DNA of 64,000 nucleotides. It comes from Agelas oroides. Its lineage: Eukaryota > Porifera > Demospongiae > Agelasida > Agelasidae. Location: the NCBI GenBank assembly GCA_949130485.1, contig OX422192.1, positions 4,162,085 to 4,226,084 of the forward strand, given 5' to 3'. Positions 22,191-32,414 of this stretch are shown piece after piece. Within the stretch, counting starts at the first letter, position 1, and every line of letters begins with the position of its first letter. The notes under the pieces are model-generated. The model made no database searches and was not told the DNA's origin. It saw only the letters and a program-made list of their open reading frames with translations. The position numbers and the translations under genes are program-made.

Positions 22191-22934
22191 GAAATGGACC
22201 GCTGGCCTAACGACTGTATACAGTTTGAACCCGGGTAAGTTGCCAGGCCGTTTTTCTTAATTAACGGCCTGGGTACGAGGCTAAAAGCACAGCAGTGCAC
22301 TCAGTACATGTTCAATATGTAAGCATGTGTAAGCAGGTTGAACGTGTGACATCACATAATTGTGAAAATCCCTTCTAGTGCCGCTGTGAGGGGTGAAGGT
22401 GGTGTAGCTGGTTCAGTTCTACATAGGTAAAAGCTTTGTTAGCAAAACAACATTTACTGCTACTTACGTAGCTGCAGTTCACAAACAGAAGTTTAGTATG
22501 CATGCAGTATACGGAGTTTAATTTCATAAGGCTTCTTAAAAAAGCTTTACCCTCAAGGGAGGAGACAAACATCAGTTTATCAATCATGAACAGCAAGACA
22601 TGCCTTCACCTATTTATACTCATGCATTATGCGCGTATTCTTAGCCCGAAGCACACTAGCATGCTCAATACACGTAGCAATGATTTTATATGTAGGCATA
22701 TTGAACACGTGACACACGTAAGCTTGAAAATCCCTTCTGGCGCTGCTGTGAGTGGTGAGGGTGGTGTAGCTGTTGAAGGGAAGCTTGTTGGTGTACCAAA
22801 GTTTCATTCCTAGTGTGTAAGTGCACCATGCCATTAACAAATATGCGCTCAGATGGAGTGTCCAATGCTTCCTCTGGGCTGTATGTTATTGATCATATAT
22901 TATTAACCCTCGGCACGCCTCGGCGTACGAGATT

Positions 22935-23037
22935 TCGAAATCCACTGGATTTCACGTGGATTTCGGATTTCAGAATGGATTTCTGGATTTCAAAAGTGGA
23001 TTTCTGGATTTCAAAGCGGATTTCTGGATTTCATTTG
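22935..23037. repeat. GGATTTCTGGATTTC minisatellite, array 1
   Basis: Four to five units of GGATTTCTGGATTTCAAAR (18-20 bp), the first ones diverged. The same unit forms array 2 at 25626-25786, 2.7 kb away. Confidence 0.75.
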
Positions 23038-24039
23038 AACCGCTGTTATTCCGAAGATACAGCTAAAATATACTCATGAACAATCATGAACCACATTCCT
23101 CTCAGCCTATATGCCAACAGAATACAATGTCACAGACTCACAGGCACTTCACCGCTACATAGCGCATAGGCAGCGTGTTCGCTGATTCATACATATTCAT
23201 ATGCATACTGCGTGCTCGTTGCTTTTATACATATTCATACGCAACTGCATGCTCGTTAACATCTCATACATAATACATCTATTATCTGACAATTGCAACG
23301 AGCAAAGTAACCGCACCCCAAGATGCTTATAAGCGGTAATGTTTGCTGGTAAGCCACTGCTACTTAGCTACAAGACCTGAAGTAGGTTTTAGGGATCAGG
23401 ATTTTGTGCTGCAAATTTTCCTGAAGTGGAAAGCCTTAGAGTTTTGTGGTTTCTTAAAAAAAGCTTTACCCTCAAGGGAGGAGCCAGTTGTGAATAGCAA
23501 GGCACACCTTCACCTCGATCCTTTATACTCGCGCATTACACGCGTAATATCAGCCCGAAGCGCGGTAGCGCGCTCAATACACGCAATGATTTTATACGTA
23601 GTATATTGAACGTGTGACGTCACGTAAGCGCTTCGGGAGTCGCTGTGAGGGGTGTAGCTGGCGAAGGGAGAGTTGTTGGTGTACCAAAGTTTCATTCATG
23701 GGGTAAGTGCACCATGCCATTAACGAATATCAACTCAGATTGGATGTTCAACGCTTCCTCCGGCCTGTGTATTATATTGGGTTATATTAGTTATATTATA
23801 TTATTTACTCGGGTCCTTTAAGTTGCATCTTGGGGTGTAACGAGCAAAGTAACCGCACCCCAAGATGCTCATAAGAGATGCTGTTAGTGCTGCAGGTTGC
23901 TGAATGGCTCACTGCTGGGTTCAAGGGAGGAGCCAGACATGAGTTGACTACATAACCTTTAGTACAGGCTTTAAAAAATAAATAAAAGCACCGCCATGTA
24001 TTTGCTATTGTCTGCAAGGGATGGGAGCCCATAAGCAGT

Positions 24040-24125
24040 TACACAGGGATTGAAAAAAAGAGAGAAAAAAGTGCTACCCAATGCTGAGGATCGAACCCTA
24101 ACCGTTAGACCACCGCGTACTGCTA
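24040..24125 (-). repeat. tRNA-like SINE fragment
   Basis: On the minus strand the stretch reads GGTGGTCTAACGGTTAG directly joined to GGGTTCGATCCTCAGC, an A-box-like and a B-box-like word with the anticodon arm deleted, followed by a T-rich stretch. It is too short to fold as a tRNA and is best explained as a SINE remnant. Confidence 0.45.
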
Positions 24126-24407
24126 ACATAGCACCAGTAAGGCTATTTAGCACTTCCATAGTTTACATAGCACCTACTTCACATCAGTGAGGTAGACTAC
24201 CACACACCTGTATTAATAACGGAAAATGCGCGAGCAAACACGGAGACCGTTTATTGTTTTCTTATTTAGTACCACTTTCCCATGTTTGTTGGTGAACCTA
24301 AGTTTCATTCCTGGGGTATGTGCACAATGGCACTAACCACTATGCACTCAGATTTGAGATTCAATCCTTCCTCTGGCCTGGCACTTTTTCATGTACTTGT
24401 ATGGCTG

Positions 24408-24667
24408 TTAAGGTGGCACGGTACCCTGTATTTTCAAGGTCAACAAACCTGGAATCCAAGTTGATAGTCTTCTTTGTCTTGTTAAAATTTTAGCGCACAG
24501 TCCGTTTTGGGAGTCTCAAACCGTTCACGGTCCGTAAAATTGGGGATTTTCCCCATTTCCTGTCGGCATTGCCATCCAATAATCAGTTTATAATTAAGTT
24601 AGTTAAGATGTGGCCTGGCGGCACCCTTCATGTGGTGCTCGGAACTTTGAAGATAAGCTTAGATCGA

Positions 24668-24705
<38 letters not shown>

Positions 24706-25435
24706 GGAGTTTAGTAGAGTGCTGTAGTGTCAGTAGCTGTGAGTAGTGCGTGATGCCTGCTTGTGAAAGCAAGCTTGTGTCTAGAAGCAGCAGAAAGGCC
24801 ACAGTGGCCAAGACTGTATTTGTTGAGTAGGCCCAGGTCTCGCGGCCGTATGCCTAGTCTAGTTGGTGACCGTGGCCAGGTGCTTCGAGTGCTGGGCTGG
24901 GCTTTAACTAGAATACGCAATTTATCGTTTGTGCTACAGTCTGACAGACAAGGGAGCTGAACGGTGGCTGTGTGTGGAACAGAGCCGTGAGTTGTTTAGC
25001 GACATAAGGGGGAGAGGTGGGGCTAGTAATGCTTGCTTCCACTCGTGAATGAGCCCCTCCCGTAGACAAGCTGTGAATTTTTCGAAATGTGCATTCATTT
25101 TGGTGCAGTCAAAGTTGTCCATTCCAAGAGTAGTGACAAACATGAGTCTAGCCTGACTTTGAGAGTAGCTTTGAACAAAAGCTGGCATAGATTGATTTGA
25201 GATACATTGGTGGTTGGGACGCTACCTACAGTGAGTGTGTAGATGCGTCCATCGAGTGGCAATTTTGGGTTCATGAATATATTAATGAGCTACTAAAACC
25301 CTTTTTAAAATTAGGCAAAGCAAGATTGCCCTAAACCAAACCCTAACCCTGAAACTAGGAGTAACCCTGGTCCTGACTGTAACCCAAGTTTATGTTTTCG
25401 TTAACCTCCGCCGAGGGACGACCGTGCCACCTTAA
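24408..25435. mobile_element. piggyBac-like non-autonomous element, copy 2
   Basis: The element 24412-25431 has TTAA on both sides (24408-24411, 25432-25435) and inverted ends GGTGGCACGGT. Its interior matches copy 1 throughout. A pure A run occupies about 24671-24700. The minus-strand frame beginning MPAFVQSYSQSQ (24934-25188) matches copy 1 in its first 60-odd residues with almost no replacements, which is more conserved than the surrounding DNA appears. Confidence 0.85.
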
Positions 25436-25467
25436 GTTCTTCCCTACTATTTATTTAGCATCTTGGG

Positions 25468-25514
25468 GTATGACCTTTGTACCCGACCGAAGATTGGCCG
25501 GGTACAAAGGTCAT
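25468..25514. repeat. Perfect 16-bp stem hairpin
   Basis: ATGACCTTTGTACCCG and its exact complement surround a 15-base loop. It lies just right of the piggyBac-like element and left of the second GGATTTC array. Its upstream word GCATCTTGGGGT also precedes the repeats at 23825 and 27100. Confidence 0.7.
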
Positions 25515-25625
25515 TCATTGTGGTGACGTTCTATTACGTCAAATAAAATCGGGCATGTGCACATCCTTGTAGTGTGATTAATGTAAAGTATACGGATATT
25601 TGCGGAGTATTTTAATACAATCCTG

Positions 25626-25786
25626 AATTGGATTTCCGAATTTTAGAGTGGATTTCCGGATTTCAGAGTGGATTTCTGGATTTCAGATTGGATTTCTGGA
25701 TTTCAGAGTGGATTTCTGGATTTCAGTGGATTTCTGGATTTCAAATTGGATTTCTGGATTTCATTTTGGATTTCTGTAGACAGTGT
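25626..25786. repeat. GGATTTCTGGATTTC minisatellite, array 2
   Basis: About eight units of 17-20 bp of the same motif as at 22935-23037. The frame through it yields only DFWISDF-type repeats and is not a gene. Confidence 0.8.
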
Positions 25787-26114
25787 ACGAGATTTTCTTC
25801 GTGATGGACCCCTCGTGTGTGTGTCTGTCTGTCTGTCTGTTACCACGCTAGCAGCTACATACCTCGTTTATACGTCTGAAGTGGTTGTTTATGGCATTTT
25901 CAAGATTTTAGTCGTGTGGCTTTCGCTGAAAACGCTTCGTTCAAAAGTTCTGGCATGATTTTCTAACAACCACTGCCTTCCTGGCTTCTTGACGATGATG
26001 ACGAGCTCTCGATGGACAAAAGAGTGTGTAGGGATAGCGATAGCTCCTATAACACGACTGACTTGTCACTGATCTTACTAAAAATAGCCACTATCCTCGA
26101 AAGCTTCTTGGCTT

Positions 26115-26558
26115 TCATCGTTGTGTATCTGCTGACCTGGCACTATGCTGGCACACGTGATACATTGATTGATTGATGATTGATATGACACCATACAGGC
26201 ATTGCACAAAAGCAAAAGAAAAAATACTAGGCCTAGTCCAAACACACAAAAGTCGAGGACAACATATAGAGAGCATGGCAAACACCACAAAACACAGTCT
26301 CAGTCCAAGATCAACCATACTCATCCATATGACATCAGAGATACTTGACAAAGTCCTCTGGTAGATCTGAATCCTCTTGACACCGTCGCCAATGTGTACT
26401 AAGGGGGCTACCCATCCCGCCATGACAGCTAGTACAGGCCAAAGTGTGCCCAAGTGCCACGTGTACACACCTAGCAGCATCGAAGTGTTCCAGACCGTAA
26501 AGACACCATCACTGAGCTTCATCGTGTTGTACCCCCTCAGAAGTCTCTCGAAACACAC
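26115..26558 (-). CDS. Hypothetical hydrophobic ORF, 147 codons
   Basis: The frame has three or four hydrophobic stretches that could be membrane segments (for example TLWPVLAVMAGWVAPLV and LRLCFVVFAMLSICC). It has no similarity I recognise and no clear splice or promoter signals. It lies inside the large intron of the Rab-like gene on the same strand. A chance open frame in AT-balanced DNA is at least as likely as a real gene. Confidence 0.2.
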   Translation of the reverse strand: MCFERLLRGYNTMKLSDGVFTVWNTSMLLGVYTWHLGTLWPVLAVMAGWVAPLVHIGDGVKRIQIYQRTLSSISDVIWMSMVDLGLRLCFVVFAMLSICCPRLLCVWTRPSIFSFAFVQCLYGVISIINQSMYHVCQHSARSADTQR

Positions 26559-26989
26559 ATAAACATACTAAATCATGAGCTGAGGCATTCAGAATACACC
26601 TTCAGAACAGACAGCAACTCAGGTCGCCATTTTGTACATTGCTGATGTCATAAATGCATGCACGCGCGCACGTCTATGCATATTGCATTCCTGCTGCTTA
26701 CACATTTGCTCACGTTCTAGCTTTAAGCTAGCTAGCTAGCTAGTTAACCCAGTTATAAATAACGTGGAGGATGTTTATTTATATAATCCTCACACCGCGC
26801 TATACACCTTGGGACGTTATACTGGCTTAGCTATGCTTTCCCATGTCAGCATAATAACATTACATAAGAGCATAATGACTGCCAGTTATAGCACAAAATT
26901 TTTAAAGTTGAACATTTTCATTTCATTATTATCACTCAATAAACCAAAACACGCATCAAACGCCGAGGGTTTTGCACTGTATGTGCTTC

Positions 26990-27165
26990 ATTTATACCGG
27001 GTATTATGCAATCTTTTATTTCGCCTCTTGGGGTGTAATTATATATGTGAATCCTTTAATTTGCATATTTGGGTGTAATATTATATTATGCAGGTCCTTT
27101 ATTTTGCATCTTCGGGTGTAATATTTTGTGGATCCTTTATTTCGCACTTTGGGGTGTAATCTTTA
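26990..27165. repeat. Four short direct repeats, TCCTTTA..GCATCTTGGGGTGTAAT
   Basis: Four units, 35-50 bp apart, share CTTTAWTTYGCA..TTSGGGTGTAAT. Single copies of the core occur at 23825-23845 and, inverted, at 23300 and 23860. The spacing is irregular and the repeat does not code. Confidence 0.6.
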
Positions 27166-27377
27166 TTGATGTGATGCAAGGTCAACTTTTAGTAAGATCA
27201 CAGCATGCTATAAAGATGTTTTAATGAAATAAGCAACATAGTTTTCCTCAGAAATAGTACTTGGTATGACTTCACATGGTATTTTCCATTTGTAAAAGTG
27301 TGATAATAATTTATTGTCATTATTGAGGTGGGTATTCTAGTTACGTAGATGTAGGGTACATAGATGACACTAGCTAT

Positions 27378-27785
27378 AGTGATTTCTAGCCTCGTTCCCA
27401 GGCCATTCCTGCCTCCAGTTTTTGATCGCTTGCAGTATAAAAACGGAGGGGAAGGCCTGGGAGAAAGAGTCACGTGCGTGACATCAGGTAGACATGAGGG
27501 TAGACGTGAGGAGGGCGGTGCCCGATTGCTGTAACTCACAAACTTTGCATTGATCAGACTCGAGTCTACCAAGCAACAAGCTGTATTGATGCTGTCTTTC
27601 AAACGTTGCAGTCTCAAGTTCTTGGACAAGATATTACAAGAGGGACCTCAAGGTTCTTCGTCGGGCACCGCCCCCCTCACATCACGCATGTGACTCTTTC
27701 TCCCAGGCCTTCCCCTCCGTTTTTATACTGCAAGCGATCAAAAACTGGAGGTGGGAACAGCCTGGGAACGAGGCTACGTTATTTC
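27378..27785. mobile_element. 390-bp TAG-family MITE with long arms
   Basis: The element 27387-27776 starts TAGCCTCGTTCCCAGGCC and ends with the inverted partner. The arms pair over about 140 bp, including CTCCAGTTTTTGATCGC and the GGGCGGTGCCCG near their inner end. The flanks AGTGATTTC and CGTTATTTC match at 7 of 9 positions, consistent with a decayed 9-bp duplication. Open frames on both strands inside it are palindromic artefacts. Confidence 0.8.
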
Positions 27786-28068
27786 ATGAAAGCATACAAA
27801 GTTGGCAAAACCAGTTCCCCTCCGGCCAGTTCTGATGTCAAATTTTATACACATAACCTGAAGTGGAGAATAAGTCCATTTTTAACAGTAAGGGGGCTGT
27901 TTACAAACTAGTTTTCCAAAAATAACATTCTGACCCTTTAAACCCTATAGTGCACTTTTGGTTACATCATACTGCGCACTGCCCAGAAACAATAGTCTCT
28001 GCACGCTTCCGCGCGGGTTCTGCGTCAGCAAAAAGGTGGGACAGAGGAGGTGGGTGGTGTCACCCTCA

Positions 28069-28309
28069 GGGTGACATGCAATGGTGGCTGCTAGGCTTGG
28101 CTGCAAAAGCGCCATGGTTGGGACCAGGTGGGCTACTTCTTGCCCTGGCTGCATGGACAGGCTTAGAAAACACTACTCTCACCTTGTAGGGTGACATGCA
28201 CATGGTGGCTGCTAGGCTTTGCTGCAAAAGCGCCATGGTTGGGACCGGGTGGGCCAATTCTTGCCCTGGCTGCATGGACAGGCTTAGAAAACGCTACTCT
28301 CACCTTGTA
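28069..28309. repeat. Two tandem 120-bp units
   Basis: Both units run from GGGTGACATGCA through TGGTGGCTGCTAGGCTT and GCATGGACAGGCTTAGAAAAC to CTCACCTTGTA, with about 95 percent identity by eye. This is a recent duplication. Frames through it are open on both strands over a short distance but have no known domain. Confidence 0.85.
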
Positions 28310-30987
28310 GGGGGTTCATTTCTGGCAGGGAAGGCTGCTTAGGCTCTGAGAGGGTGTTTGACAACCGAGAGTGCTGACCATTTCATGCTCGTTAATGAGT
28401 GGGCATGGTTAAGTTCACGAGTCTGCTTGCTAAGGCTGGAAATGGACTTGGGTTCAGTTTAGGAGTAAGAGCTTGGACAGAAATGGAGATATGGTGCGTT
28501 AAAGGCATGCATAGCCTAAAACTAGTCTCAACTGAAAAAAATTCAGGGTTTAAAGGGCTAAGGGTGAGGGGGATAGACTGTGTGACATTATAATATAAAG
28601 CATGTTACATGCAAGCAATTACACCATAGGGCATGCTTGTTAGGAGGGAACCTAAAAGCAAGATTCTTTGAGAGAGTATTAATTCGTTTTGCAACTACTA
28701 GGGAAAGTAATAGGGCAGTGGAAAGTGGAGCTAGTAACAGAAAATGTCTCCAAGTCCAACCTCACATTTTGAGTTTGTGATATCACAGCTGTTACCCAGT
28801 CTTGTCAACTTATGAGCCAATTTGGACACTCAGTCATTAGGCCAGTGGTCCAGAAAGCAAGAACAGGAAGAAACTTCATTTCAACATGATCTTGAACAGG
28901 CCATTTACCTTCTGCCTCAGCTCTCTCCAGCCATAGCCAATTGATACACCTGTTTCTATGCAATGGTACCTTTGCTTCACAAAACCCCACCTTTGTTTTG
29001 TGTCAGCATATGAGCAGCTTTTGTGGATGTTGTTTTGTTATGCTTGTATGTGTTGCAACATAGCTTGAGAAAAACTGCAAAGAAGATAGAAAAATGGGCC
29101 TGTTCCAGCATGAAGTTTTTGCACTATGTGAGTGACAAACAAGCCCCAAAAATTCACAATTGTGTCGCTTGACAGACTGTTGCATTGGCATATTGATGAA
29201 TGGACACAGTAGCACATCAGCAGGTTGACCGAACTGCTGCTAAGCTGCATGTAGCTGGTTCTGTGTTACAGATGGCAGAAAACAACATGGACAAAGATGA
29301 AGAAATTTCTAGTAGCATTGAGGCATCTGAGGAGGAAGAGGTATGGAATACATTCCATAAAGAGGAGGCACAGAACAACAGATGCAGAAAATCAGGAAGT
29401 CTACTACTACTGAAAAGAGCATATTTATAATGTGGTGCAGCAGTACACACAAGTAGTACAGTGTTGGAGTTAAACATGATTGTCTAACTCGCTGTATAAC
29501 CTGCTGGTGTGCTACTGTGTCTGTGATTCAATATGCCAGTGTTGTCTGACTCCCTTATTGTATTGAGCCAGTAGGTAGTATAGTGATGTAATGTAACACC
29601 CTTAGCAACCAGTATTTCGGGCCAAAGACTGTGATACAGATAGATATGTCTCAATCAAAATTAGACACACTGCGGTATATACTAGCTGAATAGTCATCAA
29701 TGGACTCATGTGATACAAGAGGCTCGCAGTCCAGTGCACTTGAACAAATTGCAGCAGCAAAAATGCAGTCCAGGAACGACACTACATTTACGTTGCATGC
29801 ATAGAATGCTTATTTACCGTTTAAGTTTACATTTTTGATTGAATGATTTCTGTAGTTTCAAAGAAGAAAGAAATAACGATCATTTACAATATGACTGATT
29901 GGAACCATAATGATATAGGCAATTTGCCAGACTATGTTTACTGCTTTAGTCCAGTAGTGCAGGCAGGTGCCTGGGTATGAGGCGAATGTATCTGAAGGAG
30001 TCTGTTAAAACACTGCTACCTGAGCAAGTGTGTTTATATGCTAATGTGATCTCAATGTATTGGAGATGGGCAATACAAACAATACCAGTATTAGCCCCAA
30101 GGAAAATCGAAATCTTAGGTGTATTTTGTTGCAAAAGGTCAAAGAATGTTCCTCATCTTCACTTGTGACACCAGTCTTTCACTTCTTACCTTGTGGACGA
30201 AAACTACTGTGCTGCCCACTGGTTCAGTTGTGTGTTCCTCTTAATGTATACTAGAATAGGTTATGTGGAACACTGTACTATATGCTGAGGTTGTCAATCC
30301 ATCCAAGACACTGTAGGGAAATGCTACAGTAAAACCCAGCTATAAGTACACATACCTGTTCAGTGTCAGTTAAATTGTTGCCTAGTTCCATTACCCACTA
30401 AGTTCTACTCTCTAGAAGTCTAGAAGTCCCTACAAGGGTAGAGTAGCAGTTTCTTTGCTTGTTTGGGCTTAAAAGTAGAGAAATATCCCATCCAGTGCTA
30501 ACCAACGCCTTTCTACAACTAGGGAAGAAAGCCACCATGCATGTGCAAAGTACCCCCTGCCTAAACCCACCCCCACCTTTCCCTATTCCACCTTTTTGCT
30601 AGAATAAACTTATCTTTATAACATGCGGCTAAAGTCGGATTACAGGAAACAGGAAGTATCAGGCCGCCCTTCCATTCAGGCACCAGAGGATACTACCACT
30701 CCACTGTACTTCATAACTGGAGTAGCAAACAGTTAGTGTTGGAGCAACGTGCCTACAAAGGTCATCGGCCGAATACAGCAGCATGGTGGCTTATTCTATA
30801 TTCATGTTGCTTGGAAGTCACCATTAATTATAGAGAAATGGGATATAAGTTAACCTTACATGAGTCTGAGGCCAAGCTGCACCTGAGAAAGCGGGTTAAT
30901 TTAATCTCAGATTTCTTCCTTGTGCACCTATAGCTAGCTACCCCTACCTACTCAAAGTTGCACCTACTCAAAGTTACACACACTCAC
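28310..30987. other. Large-intron DNA without recognised features
   Basis: I checked both strands for exons with splice signals and for repeats seen elsewhere. Several open frames of 60-86 codons exist (for example an acidic 76-codon frame at 29200-29430), but none has a recognisable domain. Confidence 0.4.
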
Positions 30988-31065
30988 ATCCCTAATGTCC
31001 TGCAGTCGTTTTGTGATGTTTTCAAATGACATCAGACTTGTGATGTCATACACCAGCACGATACC
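30988..31065 (-). CDS. Rab-like gene, exon 4
   Basis: The 26 codons encode GIVLVYDITSLMSFENITKR and a short helix, matching the strand-4 to helix-3 segment of Rab8/10 (GIMLVYDITNEKSFDNI). The exon lies between a CCTTCCCAG acceptor and a GTGAGT donor, in phase 0 at both sides. This part is well conserved and is the clearest Rab signature in the gene. Confidence 0.85.
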
Positions 31066-31178
31066 CTGGGAAGGGAGGAGTACATTCACAAGACAATGTG
31101 GTTAGTTGACACACATGTACAATCTGACCATCCCATGCAATATTATGACATCTCTCCTCATAATGTTGTATAGCTTAC

Positions 31179-31239
31179 CATGGCACCACGATAGTATGAG
31201 GTAGTGATGGTGTGGAATCTTTCTTGTGCATGTGTGTAC
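31179..31239 (-). CDS. Rab-like gene, exon 3 (switch II)
   Basis: The exon supplies the last base of a Trp codon, then YTHAQERFHTITTSYYRGAM. The family sequence is WDTAGQERFRTITT.YYRGAM. The length is unchanged, so the G3 motif DTAGQ has become YTHAQ: the Mg-coordinating Asp and the invariant Gly are lost, while the downstream ERF..ITTSYYRGAM is intact. The acceptor is preceded by a very long pyrimidine tract; the donor is GTAAGC. Confidence 0.85.
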
Positions 31240-31430
31240 CTGGAGAGGAGAAGAGGAAGGGAGATAGGAAGGGAAGGAGGGAAGAGAGAGAGAAGCAAGA
31301 AGGAGAGGAAGTTAGGGAGGAGGAGAGAGAGAGAGGAGGGAAGCAGGGAAGAAGAAAGGAAGAAACAGCAAGAAGGGGGGAGTGGGGGATACAGTAAGAA
31401 GGAAGGGAAGAAAAGGGGCAGGTTGCTACT
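31240..31430. repeat. 190-bp polypurine/polypyrimidine tract
   Basis: The plus strand is almost purely purine (GGAAGG, GAGAGA, AAGAAGG words), so the minus strand of intron 2 is almost purely pyrimidine right up to the exon 3 acceptor. Open frames through it give only Glu/Arg/Lys repeats and are not genes. Confidence 0.85.
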
Positions 31431-31713
31431 AGGCCTTCAGCGAACGCTTTTGCAGCATTTGGATGTGGTAATTTACTAAGAGTGCCATTTTGATAACTTC
31501 TTAAATCTAGCCAACAGCAGTTGCTGATATCATTCAATAGTGATAACTAGGTAAACAATGAATCACATATCTTCTTCAGGATCTCATTATTCTACCATTT
31601 GGAAGTAAAATTCTATTGAAAACACTGGGAAGGAGGGAGGAAGGGCAGTGGAGGTGCAGAGAATGTTGCATTGCCATGTATGCAAAAAAGATAAAAATAG
31701 CTTACTGACATAC

Positions 31714-31774
31714 CAGACTTGCAGCTGGATTCGTTTGCCTTCAATCTCAACTGTTCTCATTACAAAATCAACAC
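31714..31774 (-). CDS. Rab-like gene, exon 2
   Basis: After a TTCATCATTCAG acceptor the exon completes a Gly codon and encodes VDFVMRTVEIEGKRIQLQV plus two bases of Trp. This matches [20 protein letters not shown] of Rab8/10, strands 2 and 3. The donor is GTATGT. The phases fit exon 1 (one base left) and exon 3 (one base supplied). Confidence 0.85.
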
Positions 31775-31810
31775 CTGAATGATGAAAAGAGGAGTGACAA
31801 AGAGTGCAGT

Positions 31811-32414
31811 ACCGTAGTGTCCCGCAAATACGCCCCCCCCCCCCCCCCCCCCCCCCCTCGCGCATAAGCCCCCCCTGCATTTTTAGCGCAAGGTCTTGCA
31901 GAGCTAATTTTATCCCGCGCATAAGCCCCCCAACCATATATGGCTGTTACCAAAATTTATTGACAACTAAGTGTGGCAGTCCTGTGTAGAAATCGAAGGT
32001 TATTCAGTCGCATATTTCGATCGCATCGCTGTGTTCCGGGTGAAGCGCCGTATCGCTGAACTTCCGTTAAGGGCGGGGCTCATGTGCGCTTCATAGATAT
32101 TCAATTATTCATGCATCTACGAAGCACGTATGAGCCTAGCCTCGTACCCAGGCCACGTGGCCTGGGTACGAGGCTAGTATGAGCCCCGCCCTCAGTCAGC
32201 ATCGATTTCTCTATAGCATGGGACTGCCACATGTATACACAACATCCTTCCAGACTGTAAGTCGTCAAATGCGTCATGAAGTTGTGGGCGGGGCACCGGA
32301 AGGGAGGGCGTAATCGCGAGAGAAAATGTCGCATCCCGCGTATAAGCCCCCCCTGCGCTTTGCACTAAGGCTAAGGTTGCAAAAGGGGGGAGCGTAATTG
32401 CGGGATACTACGGT
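31811..32414. mobile_element. 604-bp MITE with ACCGTAGTRTCCCGCAA ends
   Basis: Left end ACCGTAGTGTCCCGCAAATACG and right end inverted ACCGTAGTATCCCGCAATTACG are each followed by C runs and GCGCATAAGCCCCCC-type words. The run of C at about 31830-31858 is one of the longest in the window. It sits in intron 1 of the Rab-like gene and has itself been invaded by a 40-bp palindromic element at 32137. Confidence 0.75.
32128..32185. mobile_element. 40-bp perfect-palindrome mini-MITE with 9-bp duplication
   Basis: Positions 32137-32176 are a perfect palindrome of 2 x 20 bp, starting TAGCCTCGTACCCAGGCCAC. It is flanked exactly by GTATGAGCC on both sides (32128-32136 and 32177-32185). The element therefore consists of nothing but its two inverted ends and still carries a clean target duplication. 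It is nested inside the 604-bp MITE. Confidence 0.85.

Larger units (their letters stand above)
22290..24400. repeat. Cluster of four related repeat units with CRE-like site
   Basis: Blocks at about 22290-22420, 22530-22900, 23440-23790 and 24280-24400 share an ordered set of words: CCCTCAAGGGAGGAG, TATACTC.CGCATTA, TATTGAAC.CGTGTGAC, GGTGTACCAAAGTTTCATTC, GTGCACCATGCCATTAAC and GCTTCCTCYGG. The copy at 23440 has a perfect TGACGTCA at 23615-23622; the equivalent bases read TGACATCA near 22350 and TGACACAC near 22710. The order and shared direction suggest local tandem duplication followed by decay. No protein is encoded. Confidence 0.6.

Noticed and set aside
31204-31479. 91-codon Glu/Arg/Lys-rich plus-strand frame
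   Set aside because: It is a translation of the purine tract in an intron; nothing outside the tract supports coding.
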